NCBI GenBank assembly: GCA_964399235.1
Contig: CAYNQC010000001.1
Location: forward strand, 1 to 64,000
Origin: DASPPK01 sp964399235
GTDB lineage: Archaea > Thermoproteota > Bathyarchaeia > Bathyarchaeales > Bathycorpusculaceae
Reading direction: 5' to 3'
Length of the DNA stretch: 64,000 bases
Part shown: positions 54,313-62,712 of the stretch, one piece after another
How the letters are laid out: each line of letters starts with the position of its first letter
Position numbering within the stretch: position 1 is the stretch's first letter
Translations under genes and position numbers: made by a program
Notes under the pieces: model-generated
The model's input: the letters and a program-made list of their open reading frames with translations, nothing else
Told to the model about the DNA's origin: nothing
Databases searched by the model: none

Positions 54313-54766
54313 CCCCAGGAAGATCAAGGCTCGTAGGGAGGCGGCCAAGGAAGAACGCGAGAGGAAGCGCATGGCCGGGGGCCGTCGGAAGAACGCCGTC
54401 CTTCTCGCCAGCATCGAGGGGGCGGTCTTCGCGGAAATGATGGGGGTGGGGAGGGGGACCGACAAGGAAATCATCTCCTTGGCGAAGACCTACTTGGAGA
54501 AGGGGCTCCCCATGTCCGAGCGGTCGAAGAAGACCTTGGACGAGCGGCTGGAGTCGGGGTGTCTCGAAGAGGTGGACGAGACGGAGTTCATCGTCGATTT
54601 GCTTCGGGGCTCGGTGGGTCTCCTTTCCTCGGGCCTAAAACTGGCCGCCTACGCGCTCATCAACGAGTACGAGTGTAAGGTCTCCATTTCCGGAGAGCAG
54701 CGGAGGACGATGGCTTCGCTTCTGGAACGCGCCCTGGGCCGGGGGGATTGGGCTTTCAGGGGTTGA
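54296..54766 (+). CDS. Hypothetical basic-to-acidic protein, 156 aa
   Basis: ATG 54296 in an overlap with the previous gene. Arg-rich N-terminus (PRKIKARREAAKEERERKR), then a helical domain (LASIEGAVFAEMMGVG). Unknown. Confidence 0.6.
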   Translation: MDPRHDPRKIKARREAAKEERERKRMAGGRRKNAVLLASIEGAVFAEMMGVGRGTDKEIISLAKTYLEKGLPMSERSKKTLDERLESGCLEEVDETEFIVDLLRGSVGLLSSGLKLAAYALINEYECKVSISGEQRRTMASLLERALGRGDWAFRG

Positions 54767-54796
54767 ACTCCTTCCGCCTTGGTTTAGAATGAGGCC

Positions 54797-55237
54797 ATGA
54801 ACGAGGCCGACAAGAACTCGCTGCTCTGGTTCAAGGAGCAGGAAAACTTCCGTTCCGAGGTCGTTCACCCCCTCATCCGTGATCCCCTCCTGCGGAATTT
54901 CGTCGTGGTCTGGACGACGATCCCCGTCTCGTTTGGCGAGAAGAAATCCATCAACGAGAAGGTGGTCGCCGAAAAGCTGATGTCCACGGGGAATCCGAAG
55001 GAGGAGGAAAACCTCCGGTGGAAGAGGCTGTGGGCGAACGTGGAGTACAGCAGGGAGGACCTCTCGATTGCCCTCCGGATCGACGAGATGAAGGTCTGCC
55101 GACTGGTCGATCGTGCGATCGCCTTCCGGCTCATCTACCCCGATGGGACGGCGAACGAGCTGGCCATCAAGTACATCCGGGCGGAGATTTCCAAAAACCT
55201 TGCGAAGAAGTCGGGTCCGAAGAGGGACCAGCCTTGA
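54797..55237 (+). CDS. Hypothetical helical protein, 146 aa
   Basis: ATG 54797 is preceded by TTAGAATGAGGCC. Helical and basic, resembling a winged-helix regulatory or replication-type protein (RIDEMKVCRLVDRAIAFRLI); could also be a terminase accessory. Sits just upstream of the terminase pair. Confidence 0.6.
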   Translation: MNEADKNSLLWFKEQENFRSEVVHPLIRDPLLRNFVVVWTTIPVSFGEKKSINEKVVAEKLMSTGNPKEEENLRWKRLWANVEYSREDLSIALRIDEMKVCRLVDRAIAFRLIYPDGTANELAIKYIRAEISKNLAKKSGPKRDQP

Positions 55238-55280
55238 CGAATCTCCTCCTCCTGAATATCCTTAGACCAGGAGGTGAACG

Positions 55281-55757
55281 ATGCCAAGGCCCTCTGCGAA
55301 GGACGCCTACGAGAGACGGGTCAATGTTTTCCGCATGGGTATGCGCGGGCTGAATAAGACCGTCATTTCCCGTGAACTCGGGGTGTCCCGCCAAACCATC
55401 ACCAACGACTTCAAGTGGAACAGGGACCACTTCTCCGAGATGGCCGCCCATTCCGACCGCAACGAGGTGGTGGGGGAGGCGATCGCCAAGTTGGAGGAGA
55501 TGGAAAAGGAGGCGATGCGCCAGTACGAGGAGACCGAGAATCCTCACGCCAAGAACAACTTCCTGCTCACCGCCCTGAACGCCTGCGAGAAGCGGATCAA
55601 GATGATGATGGACACGGGCATCCTCCAGCGGGCGGCGATCGACATGAACTTGAACGTGGACTACTCGAAACTCACAACGGAGGAACTCCTCACGAAGCGA
55701 AACGAGGTCCTTACCCGCCTCCGTACTTTTGGGGTTCCAAGCGTCAGTGAAAACTAA
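55281..55757 (+). CDS. Putative terminase small subunit, 158 aa
   Basis: N-terminal helix-turn-helix (LNKTVISRELGVSRQTITND, residues 24-43), then a coiled region (GEAIAKLEEMEKEAMRQYEE) and a C-terminal helical part that would contact the large subunit. Lies immediately upstream of and overlaps the large subunit, the usual small-large arrangement. ATG 55281 follows CAGGAGGTGAACG. It would recognise the packaging site. Confidence 0.7.
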   Translation: MPRPSAKDAYERRVNVFRMGMRGLNKTVISRELGVSRQTITNDFKWNRDHFSEMAAHSDRNEVVGEAIAKLEEMEKEAMRQYEETENPHAKNNFLLTALNACEKRIKMMMDTGILQRAAIDMNLNVDYSKLTTEELLTKRNEVLTRLRTFGVPSVSEN

Positions 55758-57651
55758 ACGAGAGATCGGCGCACCCGACATGAGGGATGTTCGGTCGGCG
55801 CTCACTGCTCTCTCCTCGATCGACTCCGAGCTGAAGCGCAGAATTTCCACGGAAGATCCCATCACCTACGGGATGCCCAACCTCCTTCGTGTGCGTACCC
55901 CAGAGGAGACGGAGGAGCAATTTGCCTCCAGGCAAAACGGGGAACTGCGGGAATTCATCGAGGGCAAGCTCTGGGCGGTTAAGGACACGAAGAAGATCCC
56001 CATCCGGCTGGCCCCGGCGATGATCGAGTTCATCGCGGACCTATTCTTCAAGCGGGTGAATCAGGCCATCCTCTGGAAGGGGCGGGGGACAGGGGGATCG
56101 CTTTGCACGTCCATCCTCATCTGGCTCGCCCTGGTCTATCACAAGATGTCCTTCACCAGCATGGCTGGAAGCAGCGAGCAGGCCAAGAACATCTACCACT
56201 ACACCAAGGGATTCTGGAACTGCTTCCCTGAGCTGTCCCGCGCCCTTTTGGCGGAGGAACCCCTCCAGAGCGAAACGCGCCTCACCAACGGGGTCATGTT
56301 GAAGATCATCTCTGCATCGGAGAAGCAGGCCCGAGGCAAGCACAATCCGGGTTTCATCGTGGACGAGTCCTGCCAGGAGGGCGATTCGGTCGACCGCATG
56401 ATCACCGCCGGTATGCAGGGCGCGATGTCCGAGTCGAACTACATGGTCGTGGTGCTCTCGACCTTCCATCACCCCATCGGGCTGTTCCAGGAGATTTGGG
56501 ACTTTGCGGAGGAGCGCGGATTCAAGCGATACTTCTGGAACATCTACGACGCGATGGAGAAGTGCGATCACGGGATGGAGACCGCGACGGAGGGAGATCC
56601 CGAGGCGCTGGCATTCTGCCGGGAGCAGTGCCCCCTCACCGGGAAGAAGAACGTGTTCAACGAGGAGGGCGTCCAGACCGGATGGAAATACGTCGGGTGC
56701 GAGGGCAAGGCGAGGCATTCCCTGGGATTCTTTCCCCGGAAAAACGTCATCATGGCGAAGAAGATGAATCGGGGGACCAACGTCTTCGAGGTCGAGTACG
56801 AGAACGAGCGGCCCAACTGGATGCGCCCGGTGTACGAGCCCGAGTGGATCGAGGTATCCGAGGTGGATCCCGATTTCCCTGGCCCCGATGCGAAGGTCTT
56901 GGAGAAGTCGGTGGGAATTGACTGGGGGTTGGAGGGGCAGACCGCCCTCATCCTGGCCGTTCTCTACGAGCAGAGGATGCCCGTTGCCGATCGTGTGGCT
57001 TCCAAACTGATGGGGGCTCCTCCCGTTCAGAAGTTTGTAGCCATCATCGAGGCGGAGTTCATGACTGGGAAGCTCACGGGGGAGGCCATTCGGATTCTAA
57101 TGTCCTGGGTGGGGGCTTTCGGTCAGGACAAATTCTACGTCTACGCCGACGTGAGCCATCCATTCAACAACCTGGAATTGGAGCAGGTGGGGTTCGACGT
57201 TCGCAGGGTTCCCTTCGCCAAGTGGAAGGATTACGGAATCGGGAACTGCACGAAGTACCTGACCACGAAGGGGAGGCTGTTCATCCGATCGAATCTTACG
57301 GGATTCATCGAGCAAATGAAGCGATATCGGCAGGACCGGCTTGGGAAGCCGGTGAAGAAGGACGATCACGGACCCGACGCATTTCTCTGCGCCATGCTCC
57401 ACTACCTCTACGAGGAACGATTCAAGGAGGACATGGAGGCGGAGAGGGAGATGGCGGAGGTCGAGGATCAGAACGTCTTGGATCTGCCGCGCCCCGTCAT
57501 GGCCAATTTTGCGGGAATGTCTCCTCCGTCCTCGGTTTCAATCGGCGGGGTGGCGCAACCACTTGTGATTCCTGCTCCCATCGGTCTTGCGGCGGCCCAG
57601 CAGAACCGTCCGAAGAAAAAAATAGGTGACGGAAATGTACTCGTTGTGTAG
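55747..57651 (+). CDS. Putative terminase large subunit (ATPase-nuclease), 634 aa
   Basis: Pumps DNA into the prohead and cuts it. The ATPase half has a Walker A-like loop KGRGTGGS at 111-118, in which the usual Lys before Ser is Gly, and Walker B FIVDES (Asp206, Glu207). The nuclease half has the RNase H-like triad SVGIDWG (Asp392) and KKDDHGPDAF (Asp539, Asp540, Asp544). GTG 55747 overlaps the small subunit by 11 bases; ATG 55780 is an alternative. It is the most important marker of the phage in this window. The missing Walker Lys is either a divergent motif or a sequencing error. Confidence 0.85.
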   Translation: MKTKREIGAPDMRDVRSALTALSSIDSELKRRISTEDPITYGMPNLLRVRTPEETEEQFASRQNGELREFIEGKLWAVKDTKKIPIRLAPAMIEFIADLFFKRVNQAILWKGRGTGGSLCTSILIWLALVYHKMSFTSMAGSSEQAKNIYHYTKGFWNCFPELSRALLAEEPLQSETRLTNGVMLKIISASEKQARGKHNPGFIVDESCQEGDSVDRMITAGMQGAMSESNYMVVVLSTFHHPIGLFQEIWDFAEERGFKRYFWNIYDAMEKCDHGMETATEGDPEALAFCREQCPLTGKKNVFNEEGVQTGWKYVGCEGKARHSLGFFPRKNVIMAKKMNRGTNVFEVEYENERPNWMRPVYEPEWIEVSEVDPDFPGPDAKVLEKSVGIDWGLEGQTALILAVLYEQRMPVADRVASKLMGAPPVQKFVAIIEAEFMTGKLTGEAIRILMSWVGAFGQDKFYVYADVSHPFNNLELEQVGFDVRRVPFAKWKDYGIGNCTKYLTTKGRLFIRSNLTGFIEQMKRYRQDRLGKPVKKDDHGPDAFLCAMLHYLYEERFKEDMEAEREMAEVEDQNVLDLPRPVMANFAGMSPPSSVSIGGVAQPLVIPAPIGLAAAQQNRPKKKIGDGNVLVV

Positions 57652-57693
57652 GATGGGGGCTACGGGTTTCCGGAGTTGTTAGGAGGTATTCCT

Positions 57694-58005
57694 GTGAAAC
57701 AGATTTGCGTGAGCTTCCCCCGCCTCAGCGTCTCCTCGTCCGAAGCCCCCCTCAGCGAGTCGGTGGGCGCGGAGCTGTTCGCGGCTCTCGCTGCGGTGAG
57801 GCCCGTCACGATGGTCGTCGGGTCGCCCGTGAGCAGGGTGAAGGCGTTCTGCGACGATGCGGACGTCTCCCAGGACGCGGCGGACGCGCTGGCCCAGGGA
57901 ATCTGCAACGTCACGCTCAACGACGCGGGCTACCACGCCTCCGAGATCGACTCGACGGGCGTGATCACGGAGCTGGCCGCCCCGACTCCGACGATCCCGG
58001 TGTAG
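57694..58005 (+). CDS. Hypothetical small protein, 103 aa
   Basis: GTG 57694 follows TTAGGAGGTATTCCT. Ser/Ala-rich with DVSQDAADALAQGICNVTLN and a C-terminal APTPTIPV. Could be a small structural protein after the terminase. Family unknown. Confidence 0.65.
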   Translation: MKQICVSFPRLSVSSSEAPLSESVGAELFAALAAVRPVTMVVGSPVSRVKAFCDDADVSQDAADALAQGICNVTLNDAGYHASEIDSTGVITELAAPTPTIPV

Positions 58006-58012
58006 CCGATCA

Positions 58013-58055
58013 CTTGACAGGGGCACATTCCGGGGGGAAGATTCTACCTGTCAAG
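58013..58055. promoter_or_regulatory. Inverted repeat CTTGACAGG-25-CCTGTCAAG with repeated core
   Basis: Nine-base arms (58013-58021, 58047-58055) enclose a 25-base region containing TTCCGGGGGGAAGATT (58028-58043), which also lies at 22961. It precedes the 58069 gene and could be a hairpin or protein site. Confidence 0.55.
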
Positions 58056-58068
58056 CAGAGGGGGGTCC

Positions 58069-58764
58069 ATGCAAACGAGAGAAAGCTCCATCCACGGTGC
58101 TCGCTTTGTCTCTGCGCTCGGCCAGACCACGGGGGTGAGGTCGGGACTGGTGGATAAGGTTGGCAACCCTCATCACGACGCTCAGGGGAGATTCTCCGCC
58201 GCCGAGGAGGCTGTCATCAGCGTCTTTGCGAACGTCCCGGAAGGGGACCTTCGGCAGCGGGACGAGGATTTCATCCACGAGGCGGAGAAGGTGGGGCTGG
58301 TGGGGAAGCGGGGCTACTTCCTGAACTACGTCCCGAAGGTGAAATGGACGGGGAAGGAGCCCGAGGAGTGGACGAAATTGAACCGGGAGATCGGGGGCCT
58401 TGAGGGCAGGGCCAACGCCAACATCAAGAAGTCCGAGGACAAGACCAAGACCCCGGAGGAGCAGCGGTGGAGCTTGTCGCGGGCGGCGGTCCACCGGGCG
58501 GCGGCCATCCAGCTGGCGAAGCAACGGGACAAGATTCCGGTCGAGAAATCGCTCTCCCTTTCCAAGGTCAAGATCCCCTCCGTCCTCGCGGAAGAGCTCG
58601 CGAGCGCCGAAGCGGCGTTCGGATGGAGCGCCGAGGAGGAGTACCGGATCGACCCGGCCAAGGTCAAGCAGTTCAAGATCGACGCCATCCGGAGTGCCGT
58701 GGACTTCGGTCTCATCACCTCGGAAGATGGCAAGGAACTCATCGCGGAGATGAAGGAGGAATAG
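58069..58764 (+). CDS. Leader-bearing protein with HHDAQGRFS motif, 231 aa
   Basis: ATG 58069 after AGAGGGGGGTCC. Residues 1-42 resemble the leader set (MQTRESSIHGARFVSALG) followed by GNPHHDAQGRFS, a variant of HPRDxSGRW. The rest is acidic/basic and helical. It heads a second block of such proteins after the terminase. Function unknown, possibly scaffold or internal protein. Confidence 0.65.
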   Translation: MQTRESSIHGARFVSALGQTTGVRSGLVDKVGNPHHDAQGRFSAAEEAVISVFANVPEGDLRQRDEDFIHEAEKVGLVGKRGYFLNYVPKVKWTGKEPEEWTKLNREIGGLEGRANANIKKSEDKTKTPEEQRWSLSRAAVHRAAAIQLAKQRDKIPVEKSLSLSKVKIPSVLAEELASAEAAFGWSAEEEYRIDPAKVKQFKIDAIRSAVDFGLITSEDGKELIAEMKEE

Positions 58765-60168
58765 ATGGGGACGGCGACGAAGACCCAGTGGGAAGGACGC
58801 CTTGGCATCGAGCTCGTCGGGAAGATGCAGGGCTGCTGTGTCAAGGCGATCCTCAAGTGGCGTCCCCAAATGGTCGGTCAGAAGAACTCCTGCACCTACT
58901 GCGGGTCCATGATGAAGACGATCCGGGCGGGTGAGGTGCTCTCTCCCACGTTCGTGGGCTGGTTGGGGGAGGAGAAATCCGACTTCAACAACACCGAGCC
59001 CGAGATGGTCATCGGTGGGCTCTTCTTCTCCAAGGACAAGTTCGCCACGGAGGAGATCGCCAAGACGTGGATGGCGGATCGAGACATCGAGGCCGAGGAG
59101 GTCATCGAGCTCGACGACCACGCCCTCTACGTCCCCATGGAAAGGCTCATGCCGGAGTCCGTCCGGGCTATCTGGGTCGCCCCCGGCGTCGTGGGAGAGA
59201 TCGGGATCTCGGAGAAGCAGGTCGCCGTGGGCGGCGGCCAGGCGTCCATGTCCTCCCCCGGAATCACGACCACCTCGATGGCTTCCGGGGGTTTGCGCGA
59301 TCCCTCGCAGGGTCCCGCCGCGACGGTTGCCGGGGCCACCCCGAACCTCATGCACGGGCTGACCGAGCCGCAGGATGGCCACCAGCACGAGTTCTACCTC
59401 TCTCCCGCCGAGGATGCCGGGGGCCTGCGGGTGAAGGGGATCTCCTCCTACAACAACGGTCACGCCCACATGATCGAGGCGGCGGTTTCTTCCGACGGGG
59501 CCTTCGACTCCCGTACCGCCCCGGACCAATCGGTCGTTGGCGGCCACGCCCATTCCCACCGGGTCATGTTTCCCAACGGAGGGGGCTCGCCGATGGCGAC
59601 GAAGGACAAGGACGAGGATCCGGTGCCCTCTCCCGTCGTGACGAAGGAGTGCAGGGTCACCTCGATGGACATCTCTCTGCTCCGCAAGGCGGCGGACGCC
59701 ATCGAGGGCTTCTACGCGAACGTCCTCGGGGAGAGAGGAGCCACGAAGGTCGCCGACTTCAAGGCGCAGATGAACCAGGCCATCGAGCGGGCCAAGGGCG
59801 GGTTCGGGGCGGTCGAGGGCATGGTCACCATCGAGGGAGAGGATTTGACCTGGCTGAAGAATTGCTCCACCTACATCAACGATCTCGGCGGGCGCATCGC
59901 CAAGGGGATCGGGATGGTGGAAGTGGACAAGTCGGTCCCCTCGAAGGCCCAGGTCGACGCCGCCGGAGAGGCCGCCGGGAGGGGCAACGTGGAGGCCCTG
60001 GTCGACTGGGCGGGGGACGTCGGGTTCGACGGATGCGTCGCGGCGATCAAGGGCAGCAAGGACGCCATGGCGAAGATCGACGACCCCGAAAAGGTTTGCG
60101 GGTGGCTCAAGGCCCGCGCCCGCGAGAAGGGTGTCCTCGCCCCCGAGCACGGCGGGAAGAAGGAGTAA
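58765..60168 (+). CDS. His-rich protein with zinc motif, 467 aa
   Basis: ATG 58765 follows AAGGAGGAATAG. Residues 40-60 contain CTYCGSMMK; the middle (DGHQHEFYL, NNGHAHMIEA, GGHAHSHRV) has three GHxH motifs that could bind metal or fold as a beta-prism, similar to the DGHTHSF part of the 61717 protein. The C-terminus is helical, with a WLKARAREKGVLAPEH end. Role unknown. Confidence 0.65.
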   Translation: MGTATKTQWEGRLGIELVGKMQGCCVKAILKWRPQMVGQKNSCTYCGSMMKTIRAGEVLSPTFVGWLGEEKSDFNNTEPEMVIGGLFFSKDKFATEEIAKTWMADRDIEAEEVIELDDHALYVPMERLMPESVRAIWVAPGVVGEIGISEKQVAVGGGQASMSSPGITTTSMASGGLRDPSQGPAATVAGATPNLMHGLTEPQDGHQHEFYLSPAEDAGGLRVKGISSYNNGHAHMIEAAVSSDGAFDSRTAPDQSVVGGHAHSHRVMFPNGGGSPMATKDKDEDPVPSPVVTKECRVTSMDISLLRKAADAIEGFYANVLGERGATKVADFKAQMNQAIERAKGGFGAVEGMVTIEGEDLTWLKNCSTYINDLGGRIAKGIGMVEVDKSVPSKAQVDAAGEAAGRGNVEALVDWAGDVGFDGCVAAIKGSKDAMAKIDDPEKVCGWLKARAREKGVLAPEHGGKKE

Positions 60169-60170
60169 CC

Positions 60171-61220
60171 ATGAACGACGAATTGTGTTCCGGCGGAAAT
60201 CTCATCGAGAAGTCCGCCGCTGTCAAGCGGGGCACCCGCTCCGGTCTCCTCATCCACAAGGGTGGAGAGCTCTTCCCCAAGAAGATCCGTCTCACCGAGA
60301 ACGAGATCCTGGAGAAGAAGCTGGCCGAGGCCCAGGGGTACGTGGAGAAGGAGAGGGAGCGTAGGAAATCCGAACTCCCTTTCGTTCATAGCCCCCTTGT
60401 AGAGAAGGAAGGAACGTCCGAGGGGGCGAAGGCAGGATGGGAAACGAGAAGGGGGGGAGGGGGAGGCAAGGAGGTGCCGGGGAGTTTTGCGGAGGTTGCA
60501 TTAGCCGAGAGGATTCGTGCGGGCATCTCCCCCGATGAGAGGGCCTGGGCCAAGAGGGCGCTCGCGGCGATGTCAAGGCCGGGATCTCCGCGTCAGCAGG
60601 CCAGAGCCTTTGCCGAGACGCTGCCTAAGCCCACTACGGAAAAGACCGGCATGGTTGTGGCGGGGCAGATTTCCAAGGACATGGTCGAGAAGATCATGCG
60701 GGACGGGGGCTGGGACAAGCTCCCCCTGACGGACAAGGCGAGAGAGATCGTCGAGGACGCCATTTCCCGAGGCGCGAAGCCCGCGACGGAGTACACGGGG
60801 AAGCTCATGGTGGAACACGCGATTCCCGAGGAGCCCCCCGCCTTCACCCGCCCCCAGCGCATCAAGGTGGGGGACACGGTGATTCCGCTCAGCTGGGTGG
60901 GCGTTTGCCTCCAGGGGGCGAAGTTCGATCTTCCGAGTGTTCCCGAGGCGGCCAGGGTGAAGAAGATGTACACCGGCCCGGCCAAGGTCACGAAGGAGTC
61001 CTTCCCCTACGGGAAGTTCCCCCGCGATCTCTCGAAGGTCGAGACGGTTGTGGAAGATCGCTTGTGGGCCTTGGAGCTGGAGCCGGTCGGCATCAAGAAG
61101 GACGGGGATGATTCCTACTTCCTTCCGGTCACGACCAGGGACACGACGCTGGTTCTCCGACTGGATCCGCAGGCGACTCCGTCGGGAGAGGTGAACCCGG
61201 GGGTGTCTCAGAGGGATTGA
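60171..61220 (+). CDS. Linker-bearing protein, 349 aa
   Basis: ATG 60171 after AGGAGTAACC. Residues 1-78 are a basic/helical leader; linker copy 10 follows at 79-97; the remainder is a separate domain (KTGMVVAGQISKDMVEKIMR; VGDTVIPLSWVGVCL) with no recognised catalytic motif. Its linker ties it to the 7.8-21 kb block, 40 kb away. Palindrome copy 8 follows. Confidence 0.75.
   Translation: MNDELCSGGNLIEKSAAVKRGTRSGLLIHKGGELFPKKIRLTENEILEKKLAEAQGYVEKERERRKSELPFVHSPLVEKEGTSEGAKAGWETRRGGGGGKEVPGSFAEVALAERIRAGISPDERAWAKRALAAMSRPGSPRQQARAFAETLPKPTTEKTGMVVAGQISKDMVEKIMRDGGWDKLPLTDKAREIVEDAISRGAKPATEYTGKLMVEHAIPEEPPAFTRPQRIKVGDTVIPLSWVGVCLQGAKFDLPSVPEAARVKKMYTGPAKVTKESFPYGKFPRDLSKVETVVEDRLWALELEPVGIKKDGDDSYFLPVTTRDTTLVLRLDPQATPSGEVNPGVSQRD
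60405..60461 (+). repeat. Linker repeat copy 10
   Basis: Codes K-E-GTSEGAKAGWETRRGG-G in the 349-aa protein, the only copy far from 15-21 kb. Confidence 0.9.
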
Positions 61221-61221
61221 G

Positions 61222-61236
61222 CGCAAACGCTTTGCG
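61222..61236. repeat. 15-bp palindrome copy 8, CGCAAACGCTTTGCG
   Basis: One base after the stop of the 349-aa gene; followed by TTTTT, so it may also terminate transcription. Confidence 0.85.
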
Positions 61237-61255
61237 TTTTTCAGAGAGGTGAAAG

Positions 61256-61684
61256 ATGCTCGGGAATCACGCTCGTTCGGGGCAGGGCGGGAAGATCTCC
61301 AAGTCCACGTACGCCCGCGAGGGAAACATCCACAAGCAGTTCTCCCCGACGGGGCAGCCCAGGGTGTCCTCGGACATCCCCGGCGCGGGGCCGCAGGGCG
61401 TCCCGCCCGCCGAGGCGGACGAGATGGCGGCCTTCGCCCGCAGGGGGAACGTGGAGATGATTCCGTCGGTCGTCTCCGCGCAGACCGGCCTCTCCTCGCA
61501 CGGCCCGGCGCTGGTCTCCTCGCTCGCCCGCATGGGCGGCCAGGTGAAGCTGGCCCCGGGGCAGTTCCGCGCCTGGGCGCACCCGGTGGACCCGGTGGCG
61601 ACCTACGGGCAGGTCTCGGAGCAGGTGTCGAGCCAGCCCGGGAAGCCCGGCTCCCTGCCGCCTCCGGCCCCCCCGGTGTACTAA
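61256..61684 (+). CDS. Hypothetical Gly/Pro-rich protein, 142 aa
   Basis: ATG 61256 after GAGAGGTGAAAG. Basic, Gly-rich start (NHARSGQGGKISKSTYAREG), helical middle, Pro-rich end (PPPAPPVY). May be a structural or linker protein. Unknown. Confidence 0.65.
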   Translation: MLGNHARSGQGGKISKSTYAREGNIHKQFSPTGQPRVSSDIPGAGPQGVPPAEADEMAAFARRGNVEMIPSVVSAQTGLSSHGPALVSSLARMGGQVKLAPGQFRAWAHPVDPVATYGQVSEQVSSQPGKPGSLPPPAPPVY

Positions 61685-61716
61685 CCGGACGGGAAGCCTG
61701 AGCGGACGGAGGGACA

Positions 61717-62295
61717 ATGGGACAGGTCGTCTACAAGGTGATCCCCGCATCCAAGGCGGCGGACGACGAGGTCGCCTTGAATGCCCTTGCAAAAGAGGGC
61801 TGGTGCCTCAGCGGGGGCACCGGGGGGAATCTCTACCTCATGAAGACGCTGGCCCCCCATGAGGAGGCCATCGCTTCTTCCGCGCAGCACTGCTCCGACT
61901 GCGAGAGCTTTCCCGAGAAGTCTCGCGAGGCCGTGGCGAAGTGCCAGCGGTGGGGGTTGCAGGTCTTCGGGGCGGGCGGGGCCGGGTGCGACACCTTCAA
62001 GACGCGTGCGACGGTCACGAAGGAATCCCCCGTGGAAGACCCGAGCGCGTGGCACTGGCAGCCTCGGACGGAGGAGGGGGAGAAGCGCGTCGAGGCGATC
62101 ACTTCCCAGGAGACGGGGGTGTCCGCTCCGTCCCACAAGCACCGGGTCCAGACGATCATTTGCAAGAAGGGCAGGGTGATCCGGGGCAAGACGGACATGG
62201 TCAACGGGCATTTCCATGTGGTCACGATTCTGGGAATGGCGGACGAGGCGGATGGGCACACCCATTCATTCGTCGTTCCCGAAAAGCTGAGGTAG
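61717..62295 (+). CDS. Hypothetical protein with DGHTHSF motif, 192 aa
   Basis: ATG 61717 after CGGAGGGACA. N-terminal alpha/beta half (KVIPASKAADDEVALNALAK, CLSGGTGGNLYLMKTL), C-terminal SHKHRVQTIICKKG, NGHFHVV and DGHTHSFVV like those of the 58765 protein. Likely structural or tail-associated; unproven. Confidence 0.6.
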   Translation: MGQVVYKVIPASKAADDEVALNALAKEGWCLSGGTGGNLYLMKTLAPHEEAIASSAQHCSDCESFPEKSREAVAKCQRWGLQVFGAGGAGCDTFKTRATVTKESPVEDPSAWHWQPRTEEGEKRVEAITSQETGVSAPSHKHRVQTIICKKGRVIRGKTDMVNGHFHVVTILGMADEADGHTHSFVVPEKLR

Positions 62296-62331
62296 ATGGG
62301 CCGCGAGGCCACAGTTTTTTAGAGGTGAGAG

Positions 62332-62694
62332 ATGGCGACCTTCACGGGAAGCATGACGGCGGGCCTCTCGACGAGCGACGGGATCGTCCTGAACAAGATC
62401 CTGAACGGACAGGCCCTCAACGCCAAGGCGCTGCTCGACGACGCCTTCGGCCCCGGCCCCATCACCGTCGACCTGGCCCCCCTGATGGCCTCGATCGCGG
62501 ATCCGAGGTTCGGGATTCTGGTGTGCGACGGCGAGGGAGCGCAGCTCAAGTTCGACGGCGTGGCGACCTTCACGGCGAAGGCGTACAAGACGATGCTCAT
62601 CGAGCTCGCCTCCTCGCCCGCCGGAGTTCTCGACCTGGAAATCCAGGTTGTCGGAGCTTCCCAGCGGGTCCGCTTCCTCGGGATGGGCGACTAA
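62332..62694 (+). CDS. Hypothetical protein, 120 aa
   Basis: ATG 62332 after TAGAGGTGAGAG. Beta-rich, compact (TFTGSMTAGLSTSDGIVLN; GVLDLEIQVVGASQRVRF). Looks like a small virion decoration or connector protein, but no family match is recalled. Confidence 0.6.
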   Translation: MATFTGSMTAGLSTSDGIVLNKILNGQALNAKALLDDAFGPGPITVDLAPLMASIADPRFGILVCDGEGAQLKFDGVATFTAKAYKTMLIELASSPAGVLDLEIQVVGASQRVRFLGMGD

Positions 62695-62712
62695 CCGAGG
62701 GACGGAGGGGAG

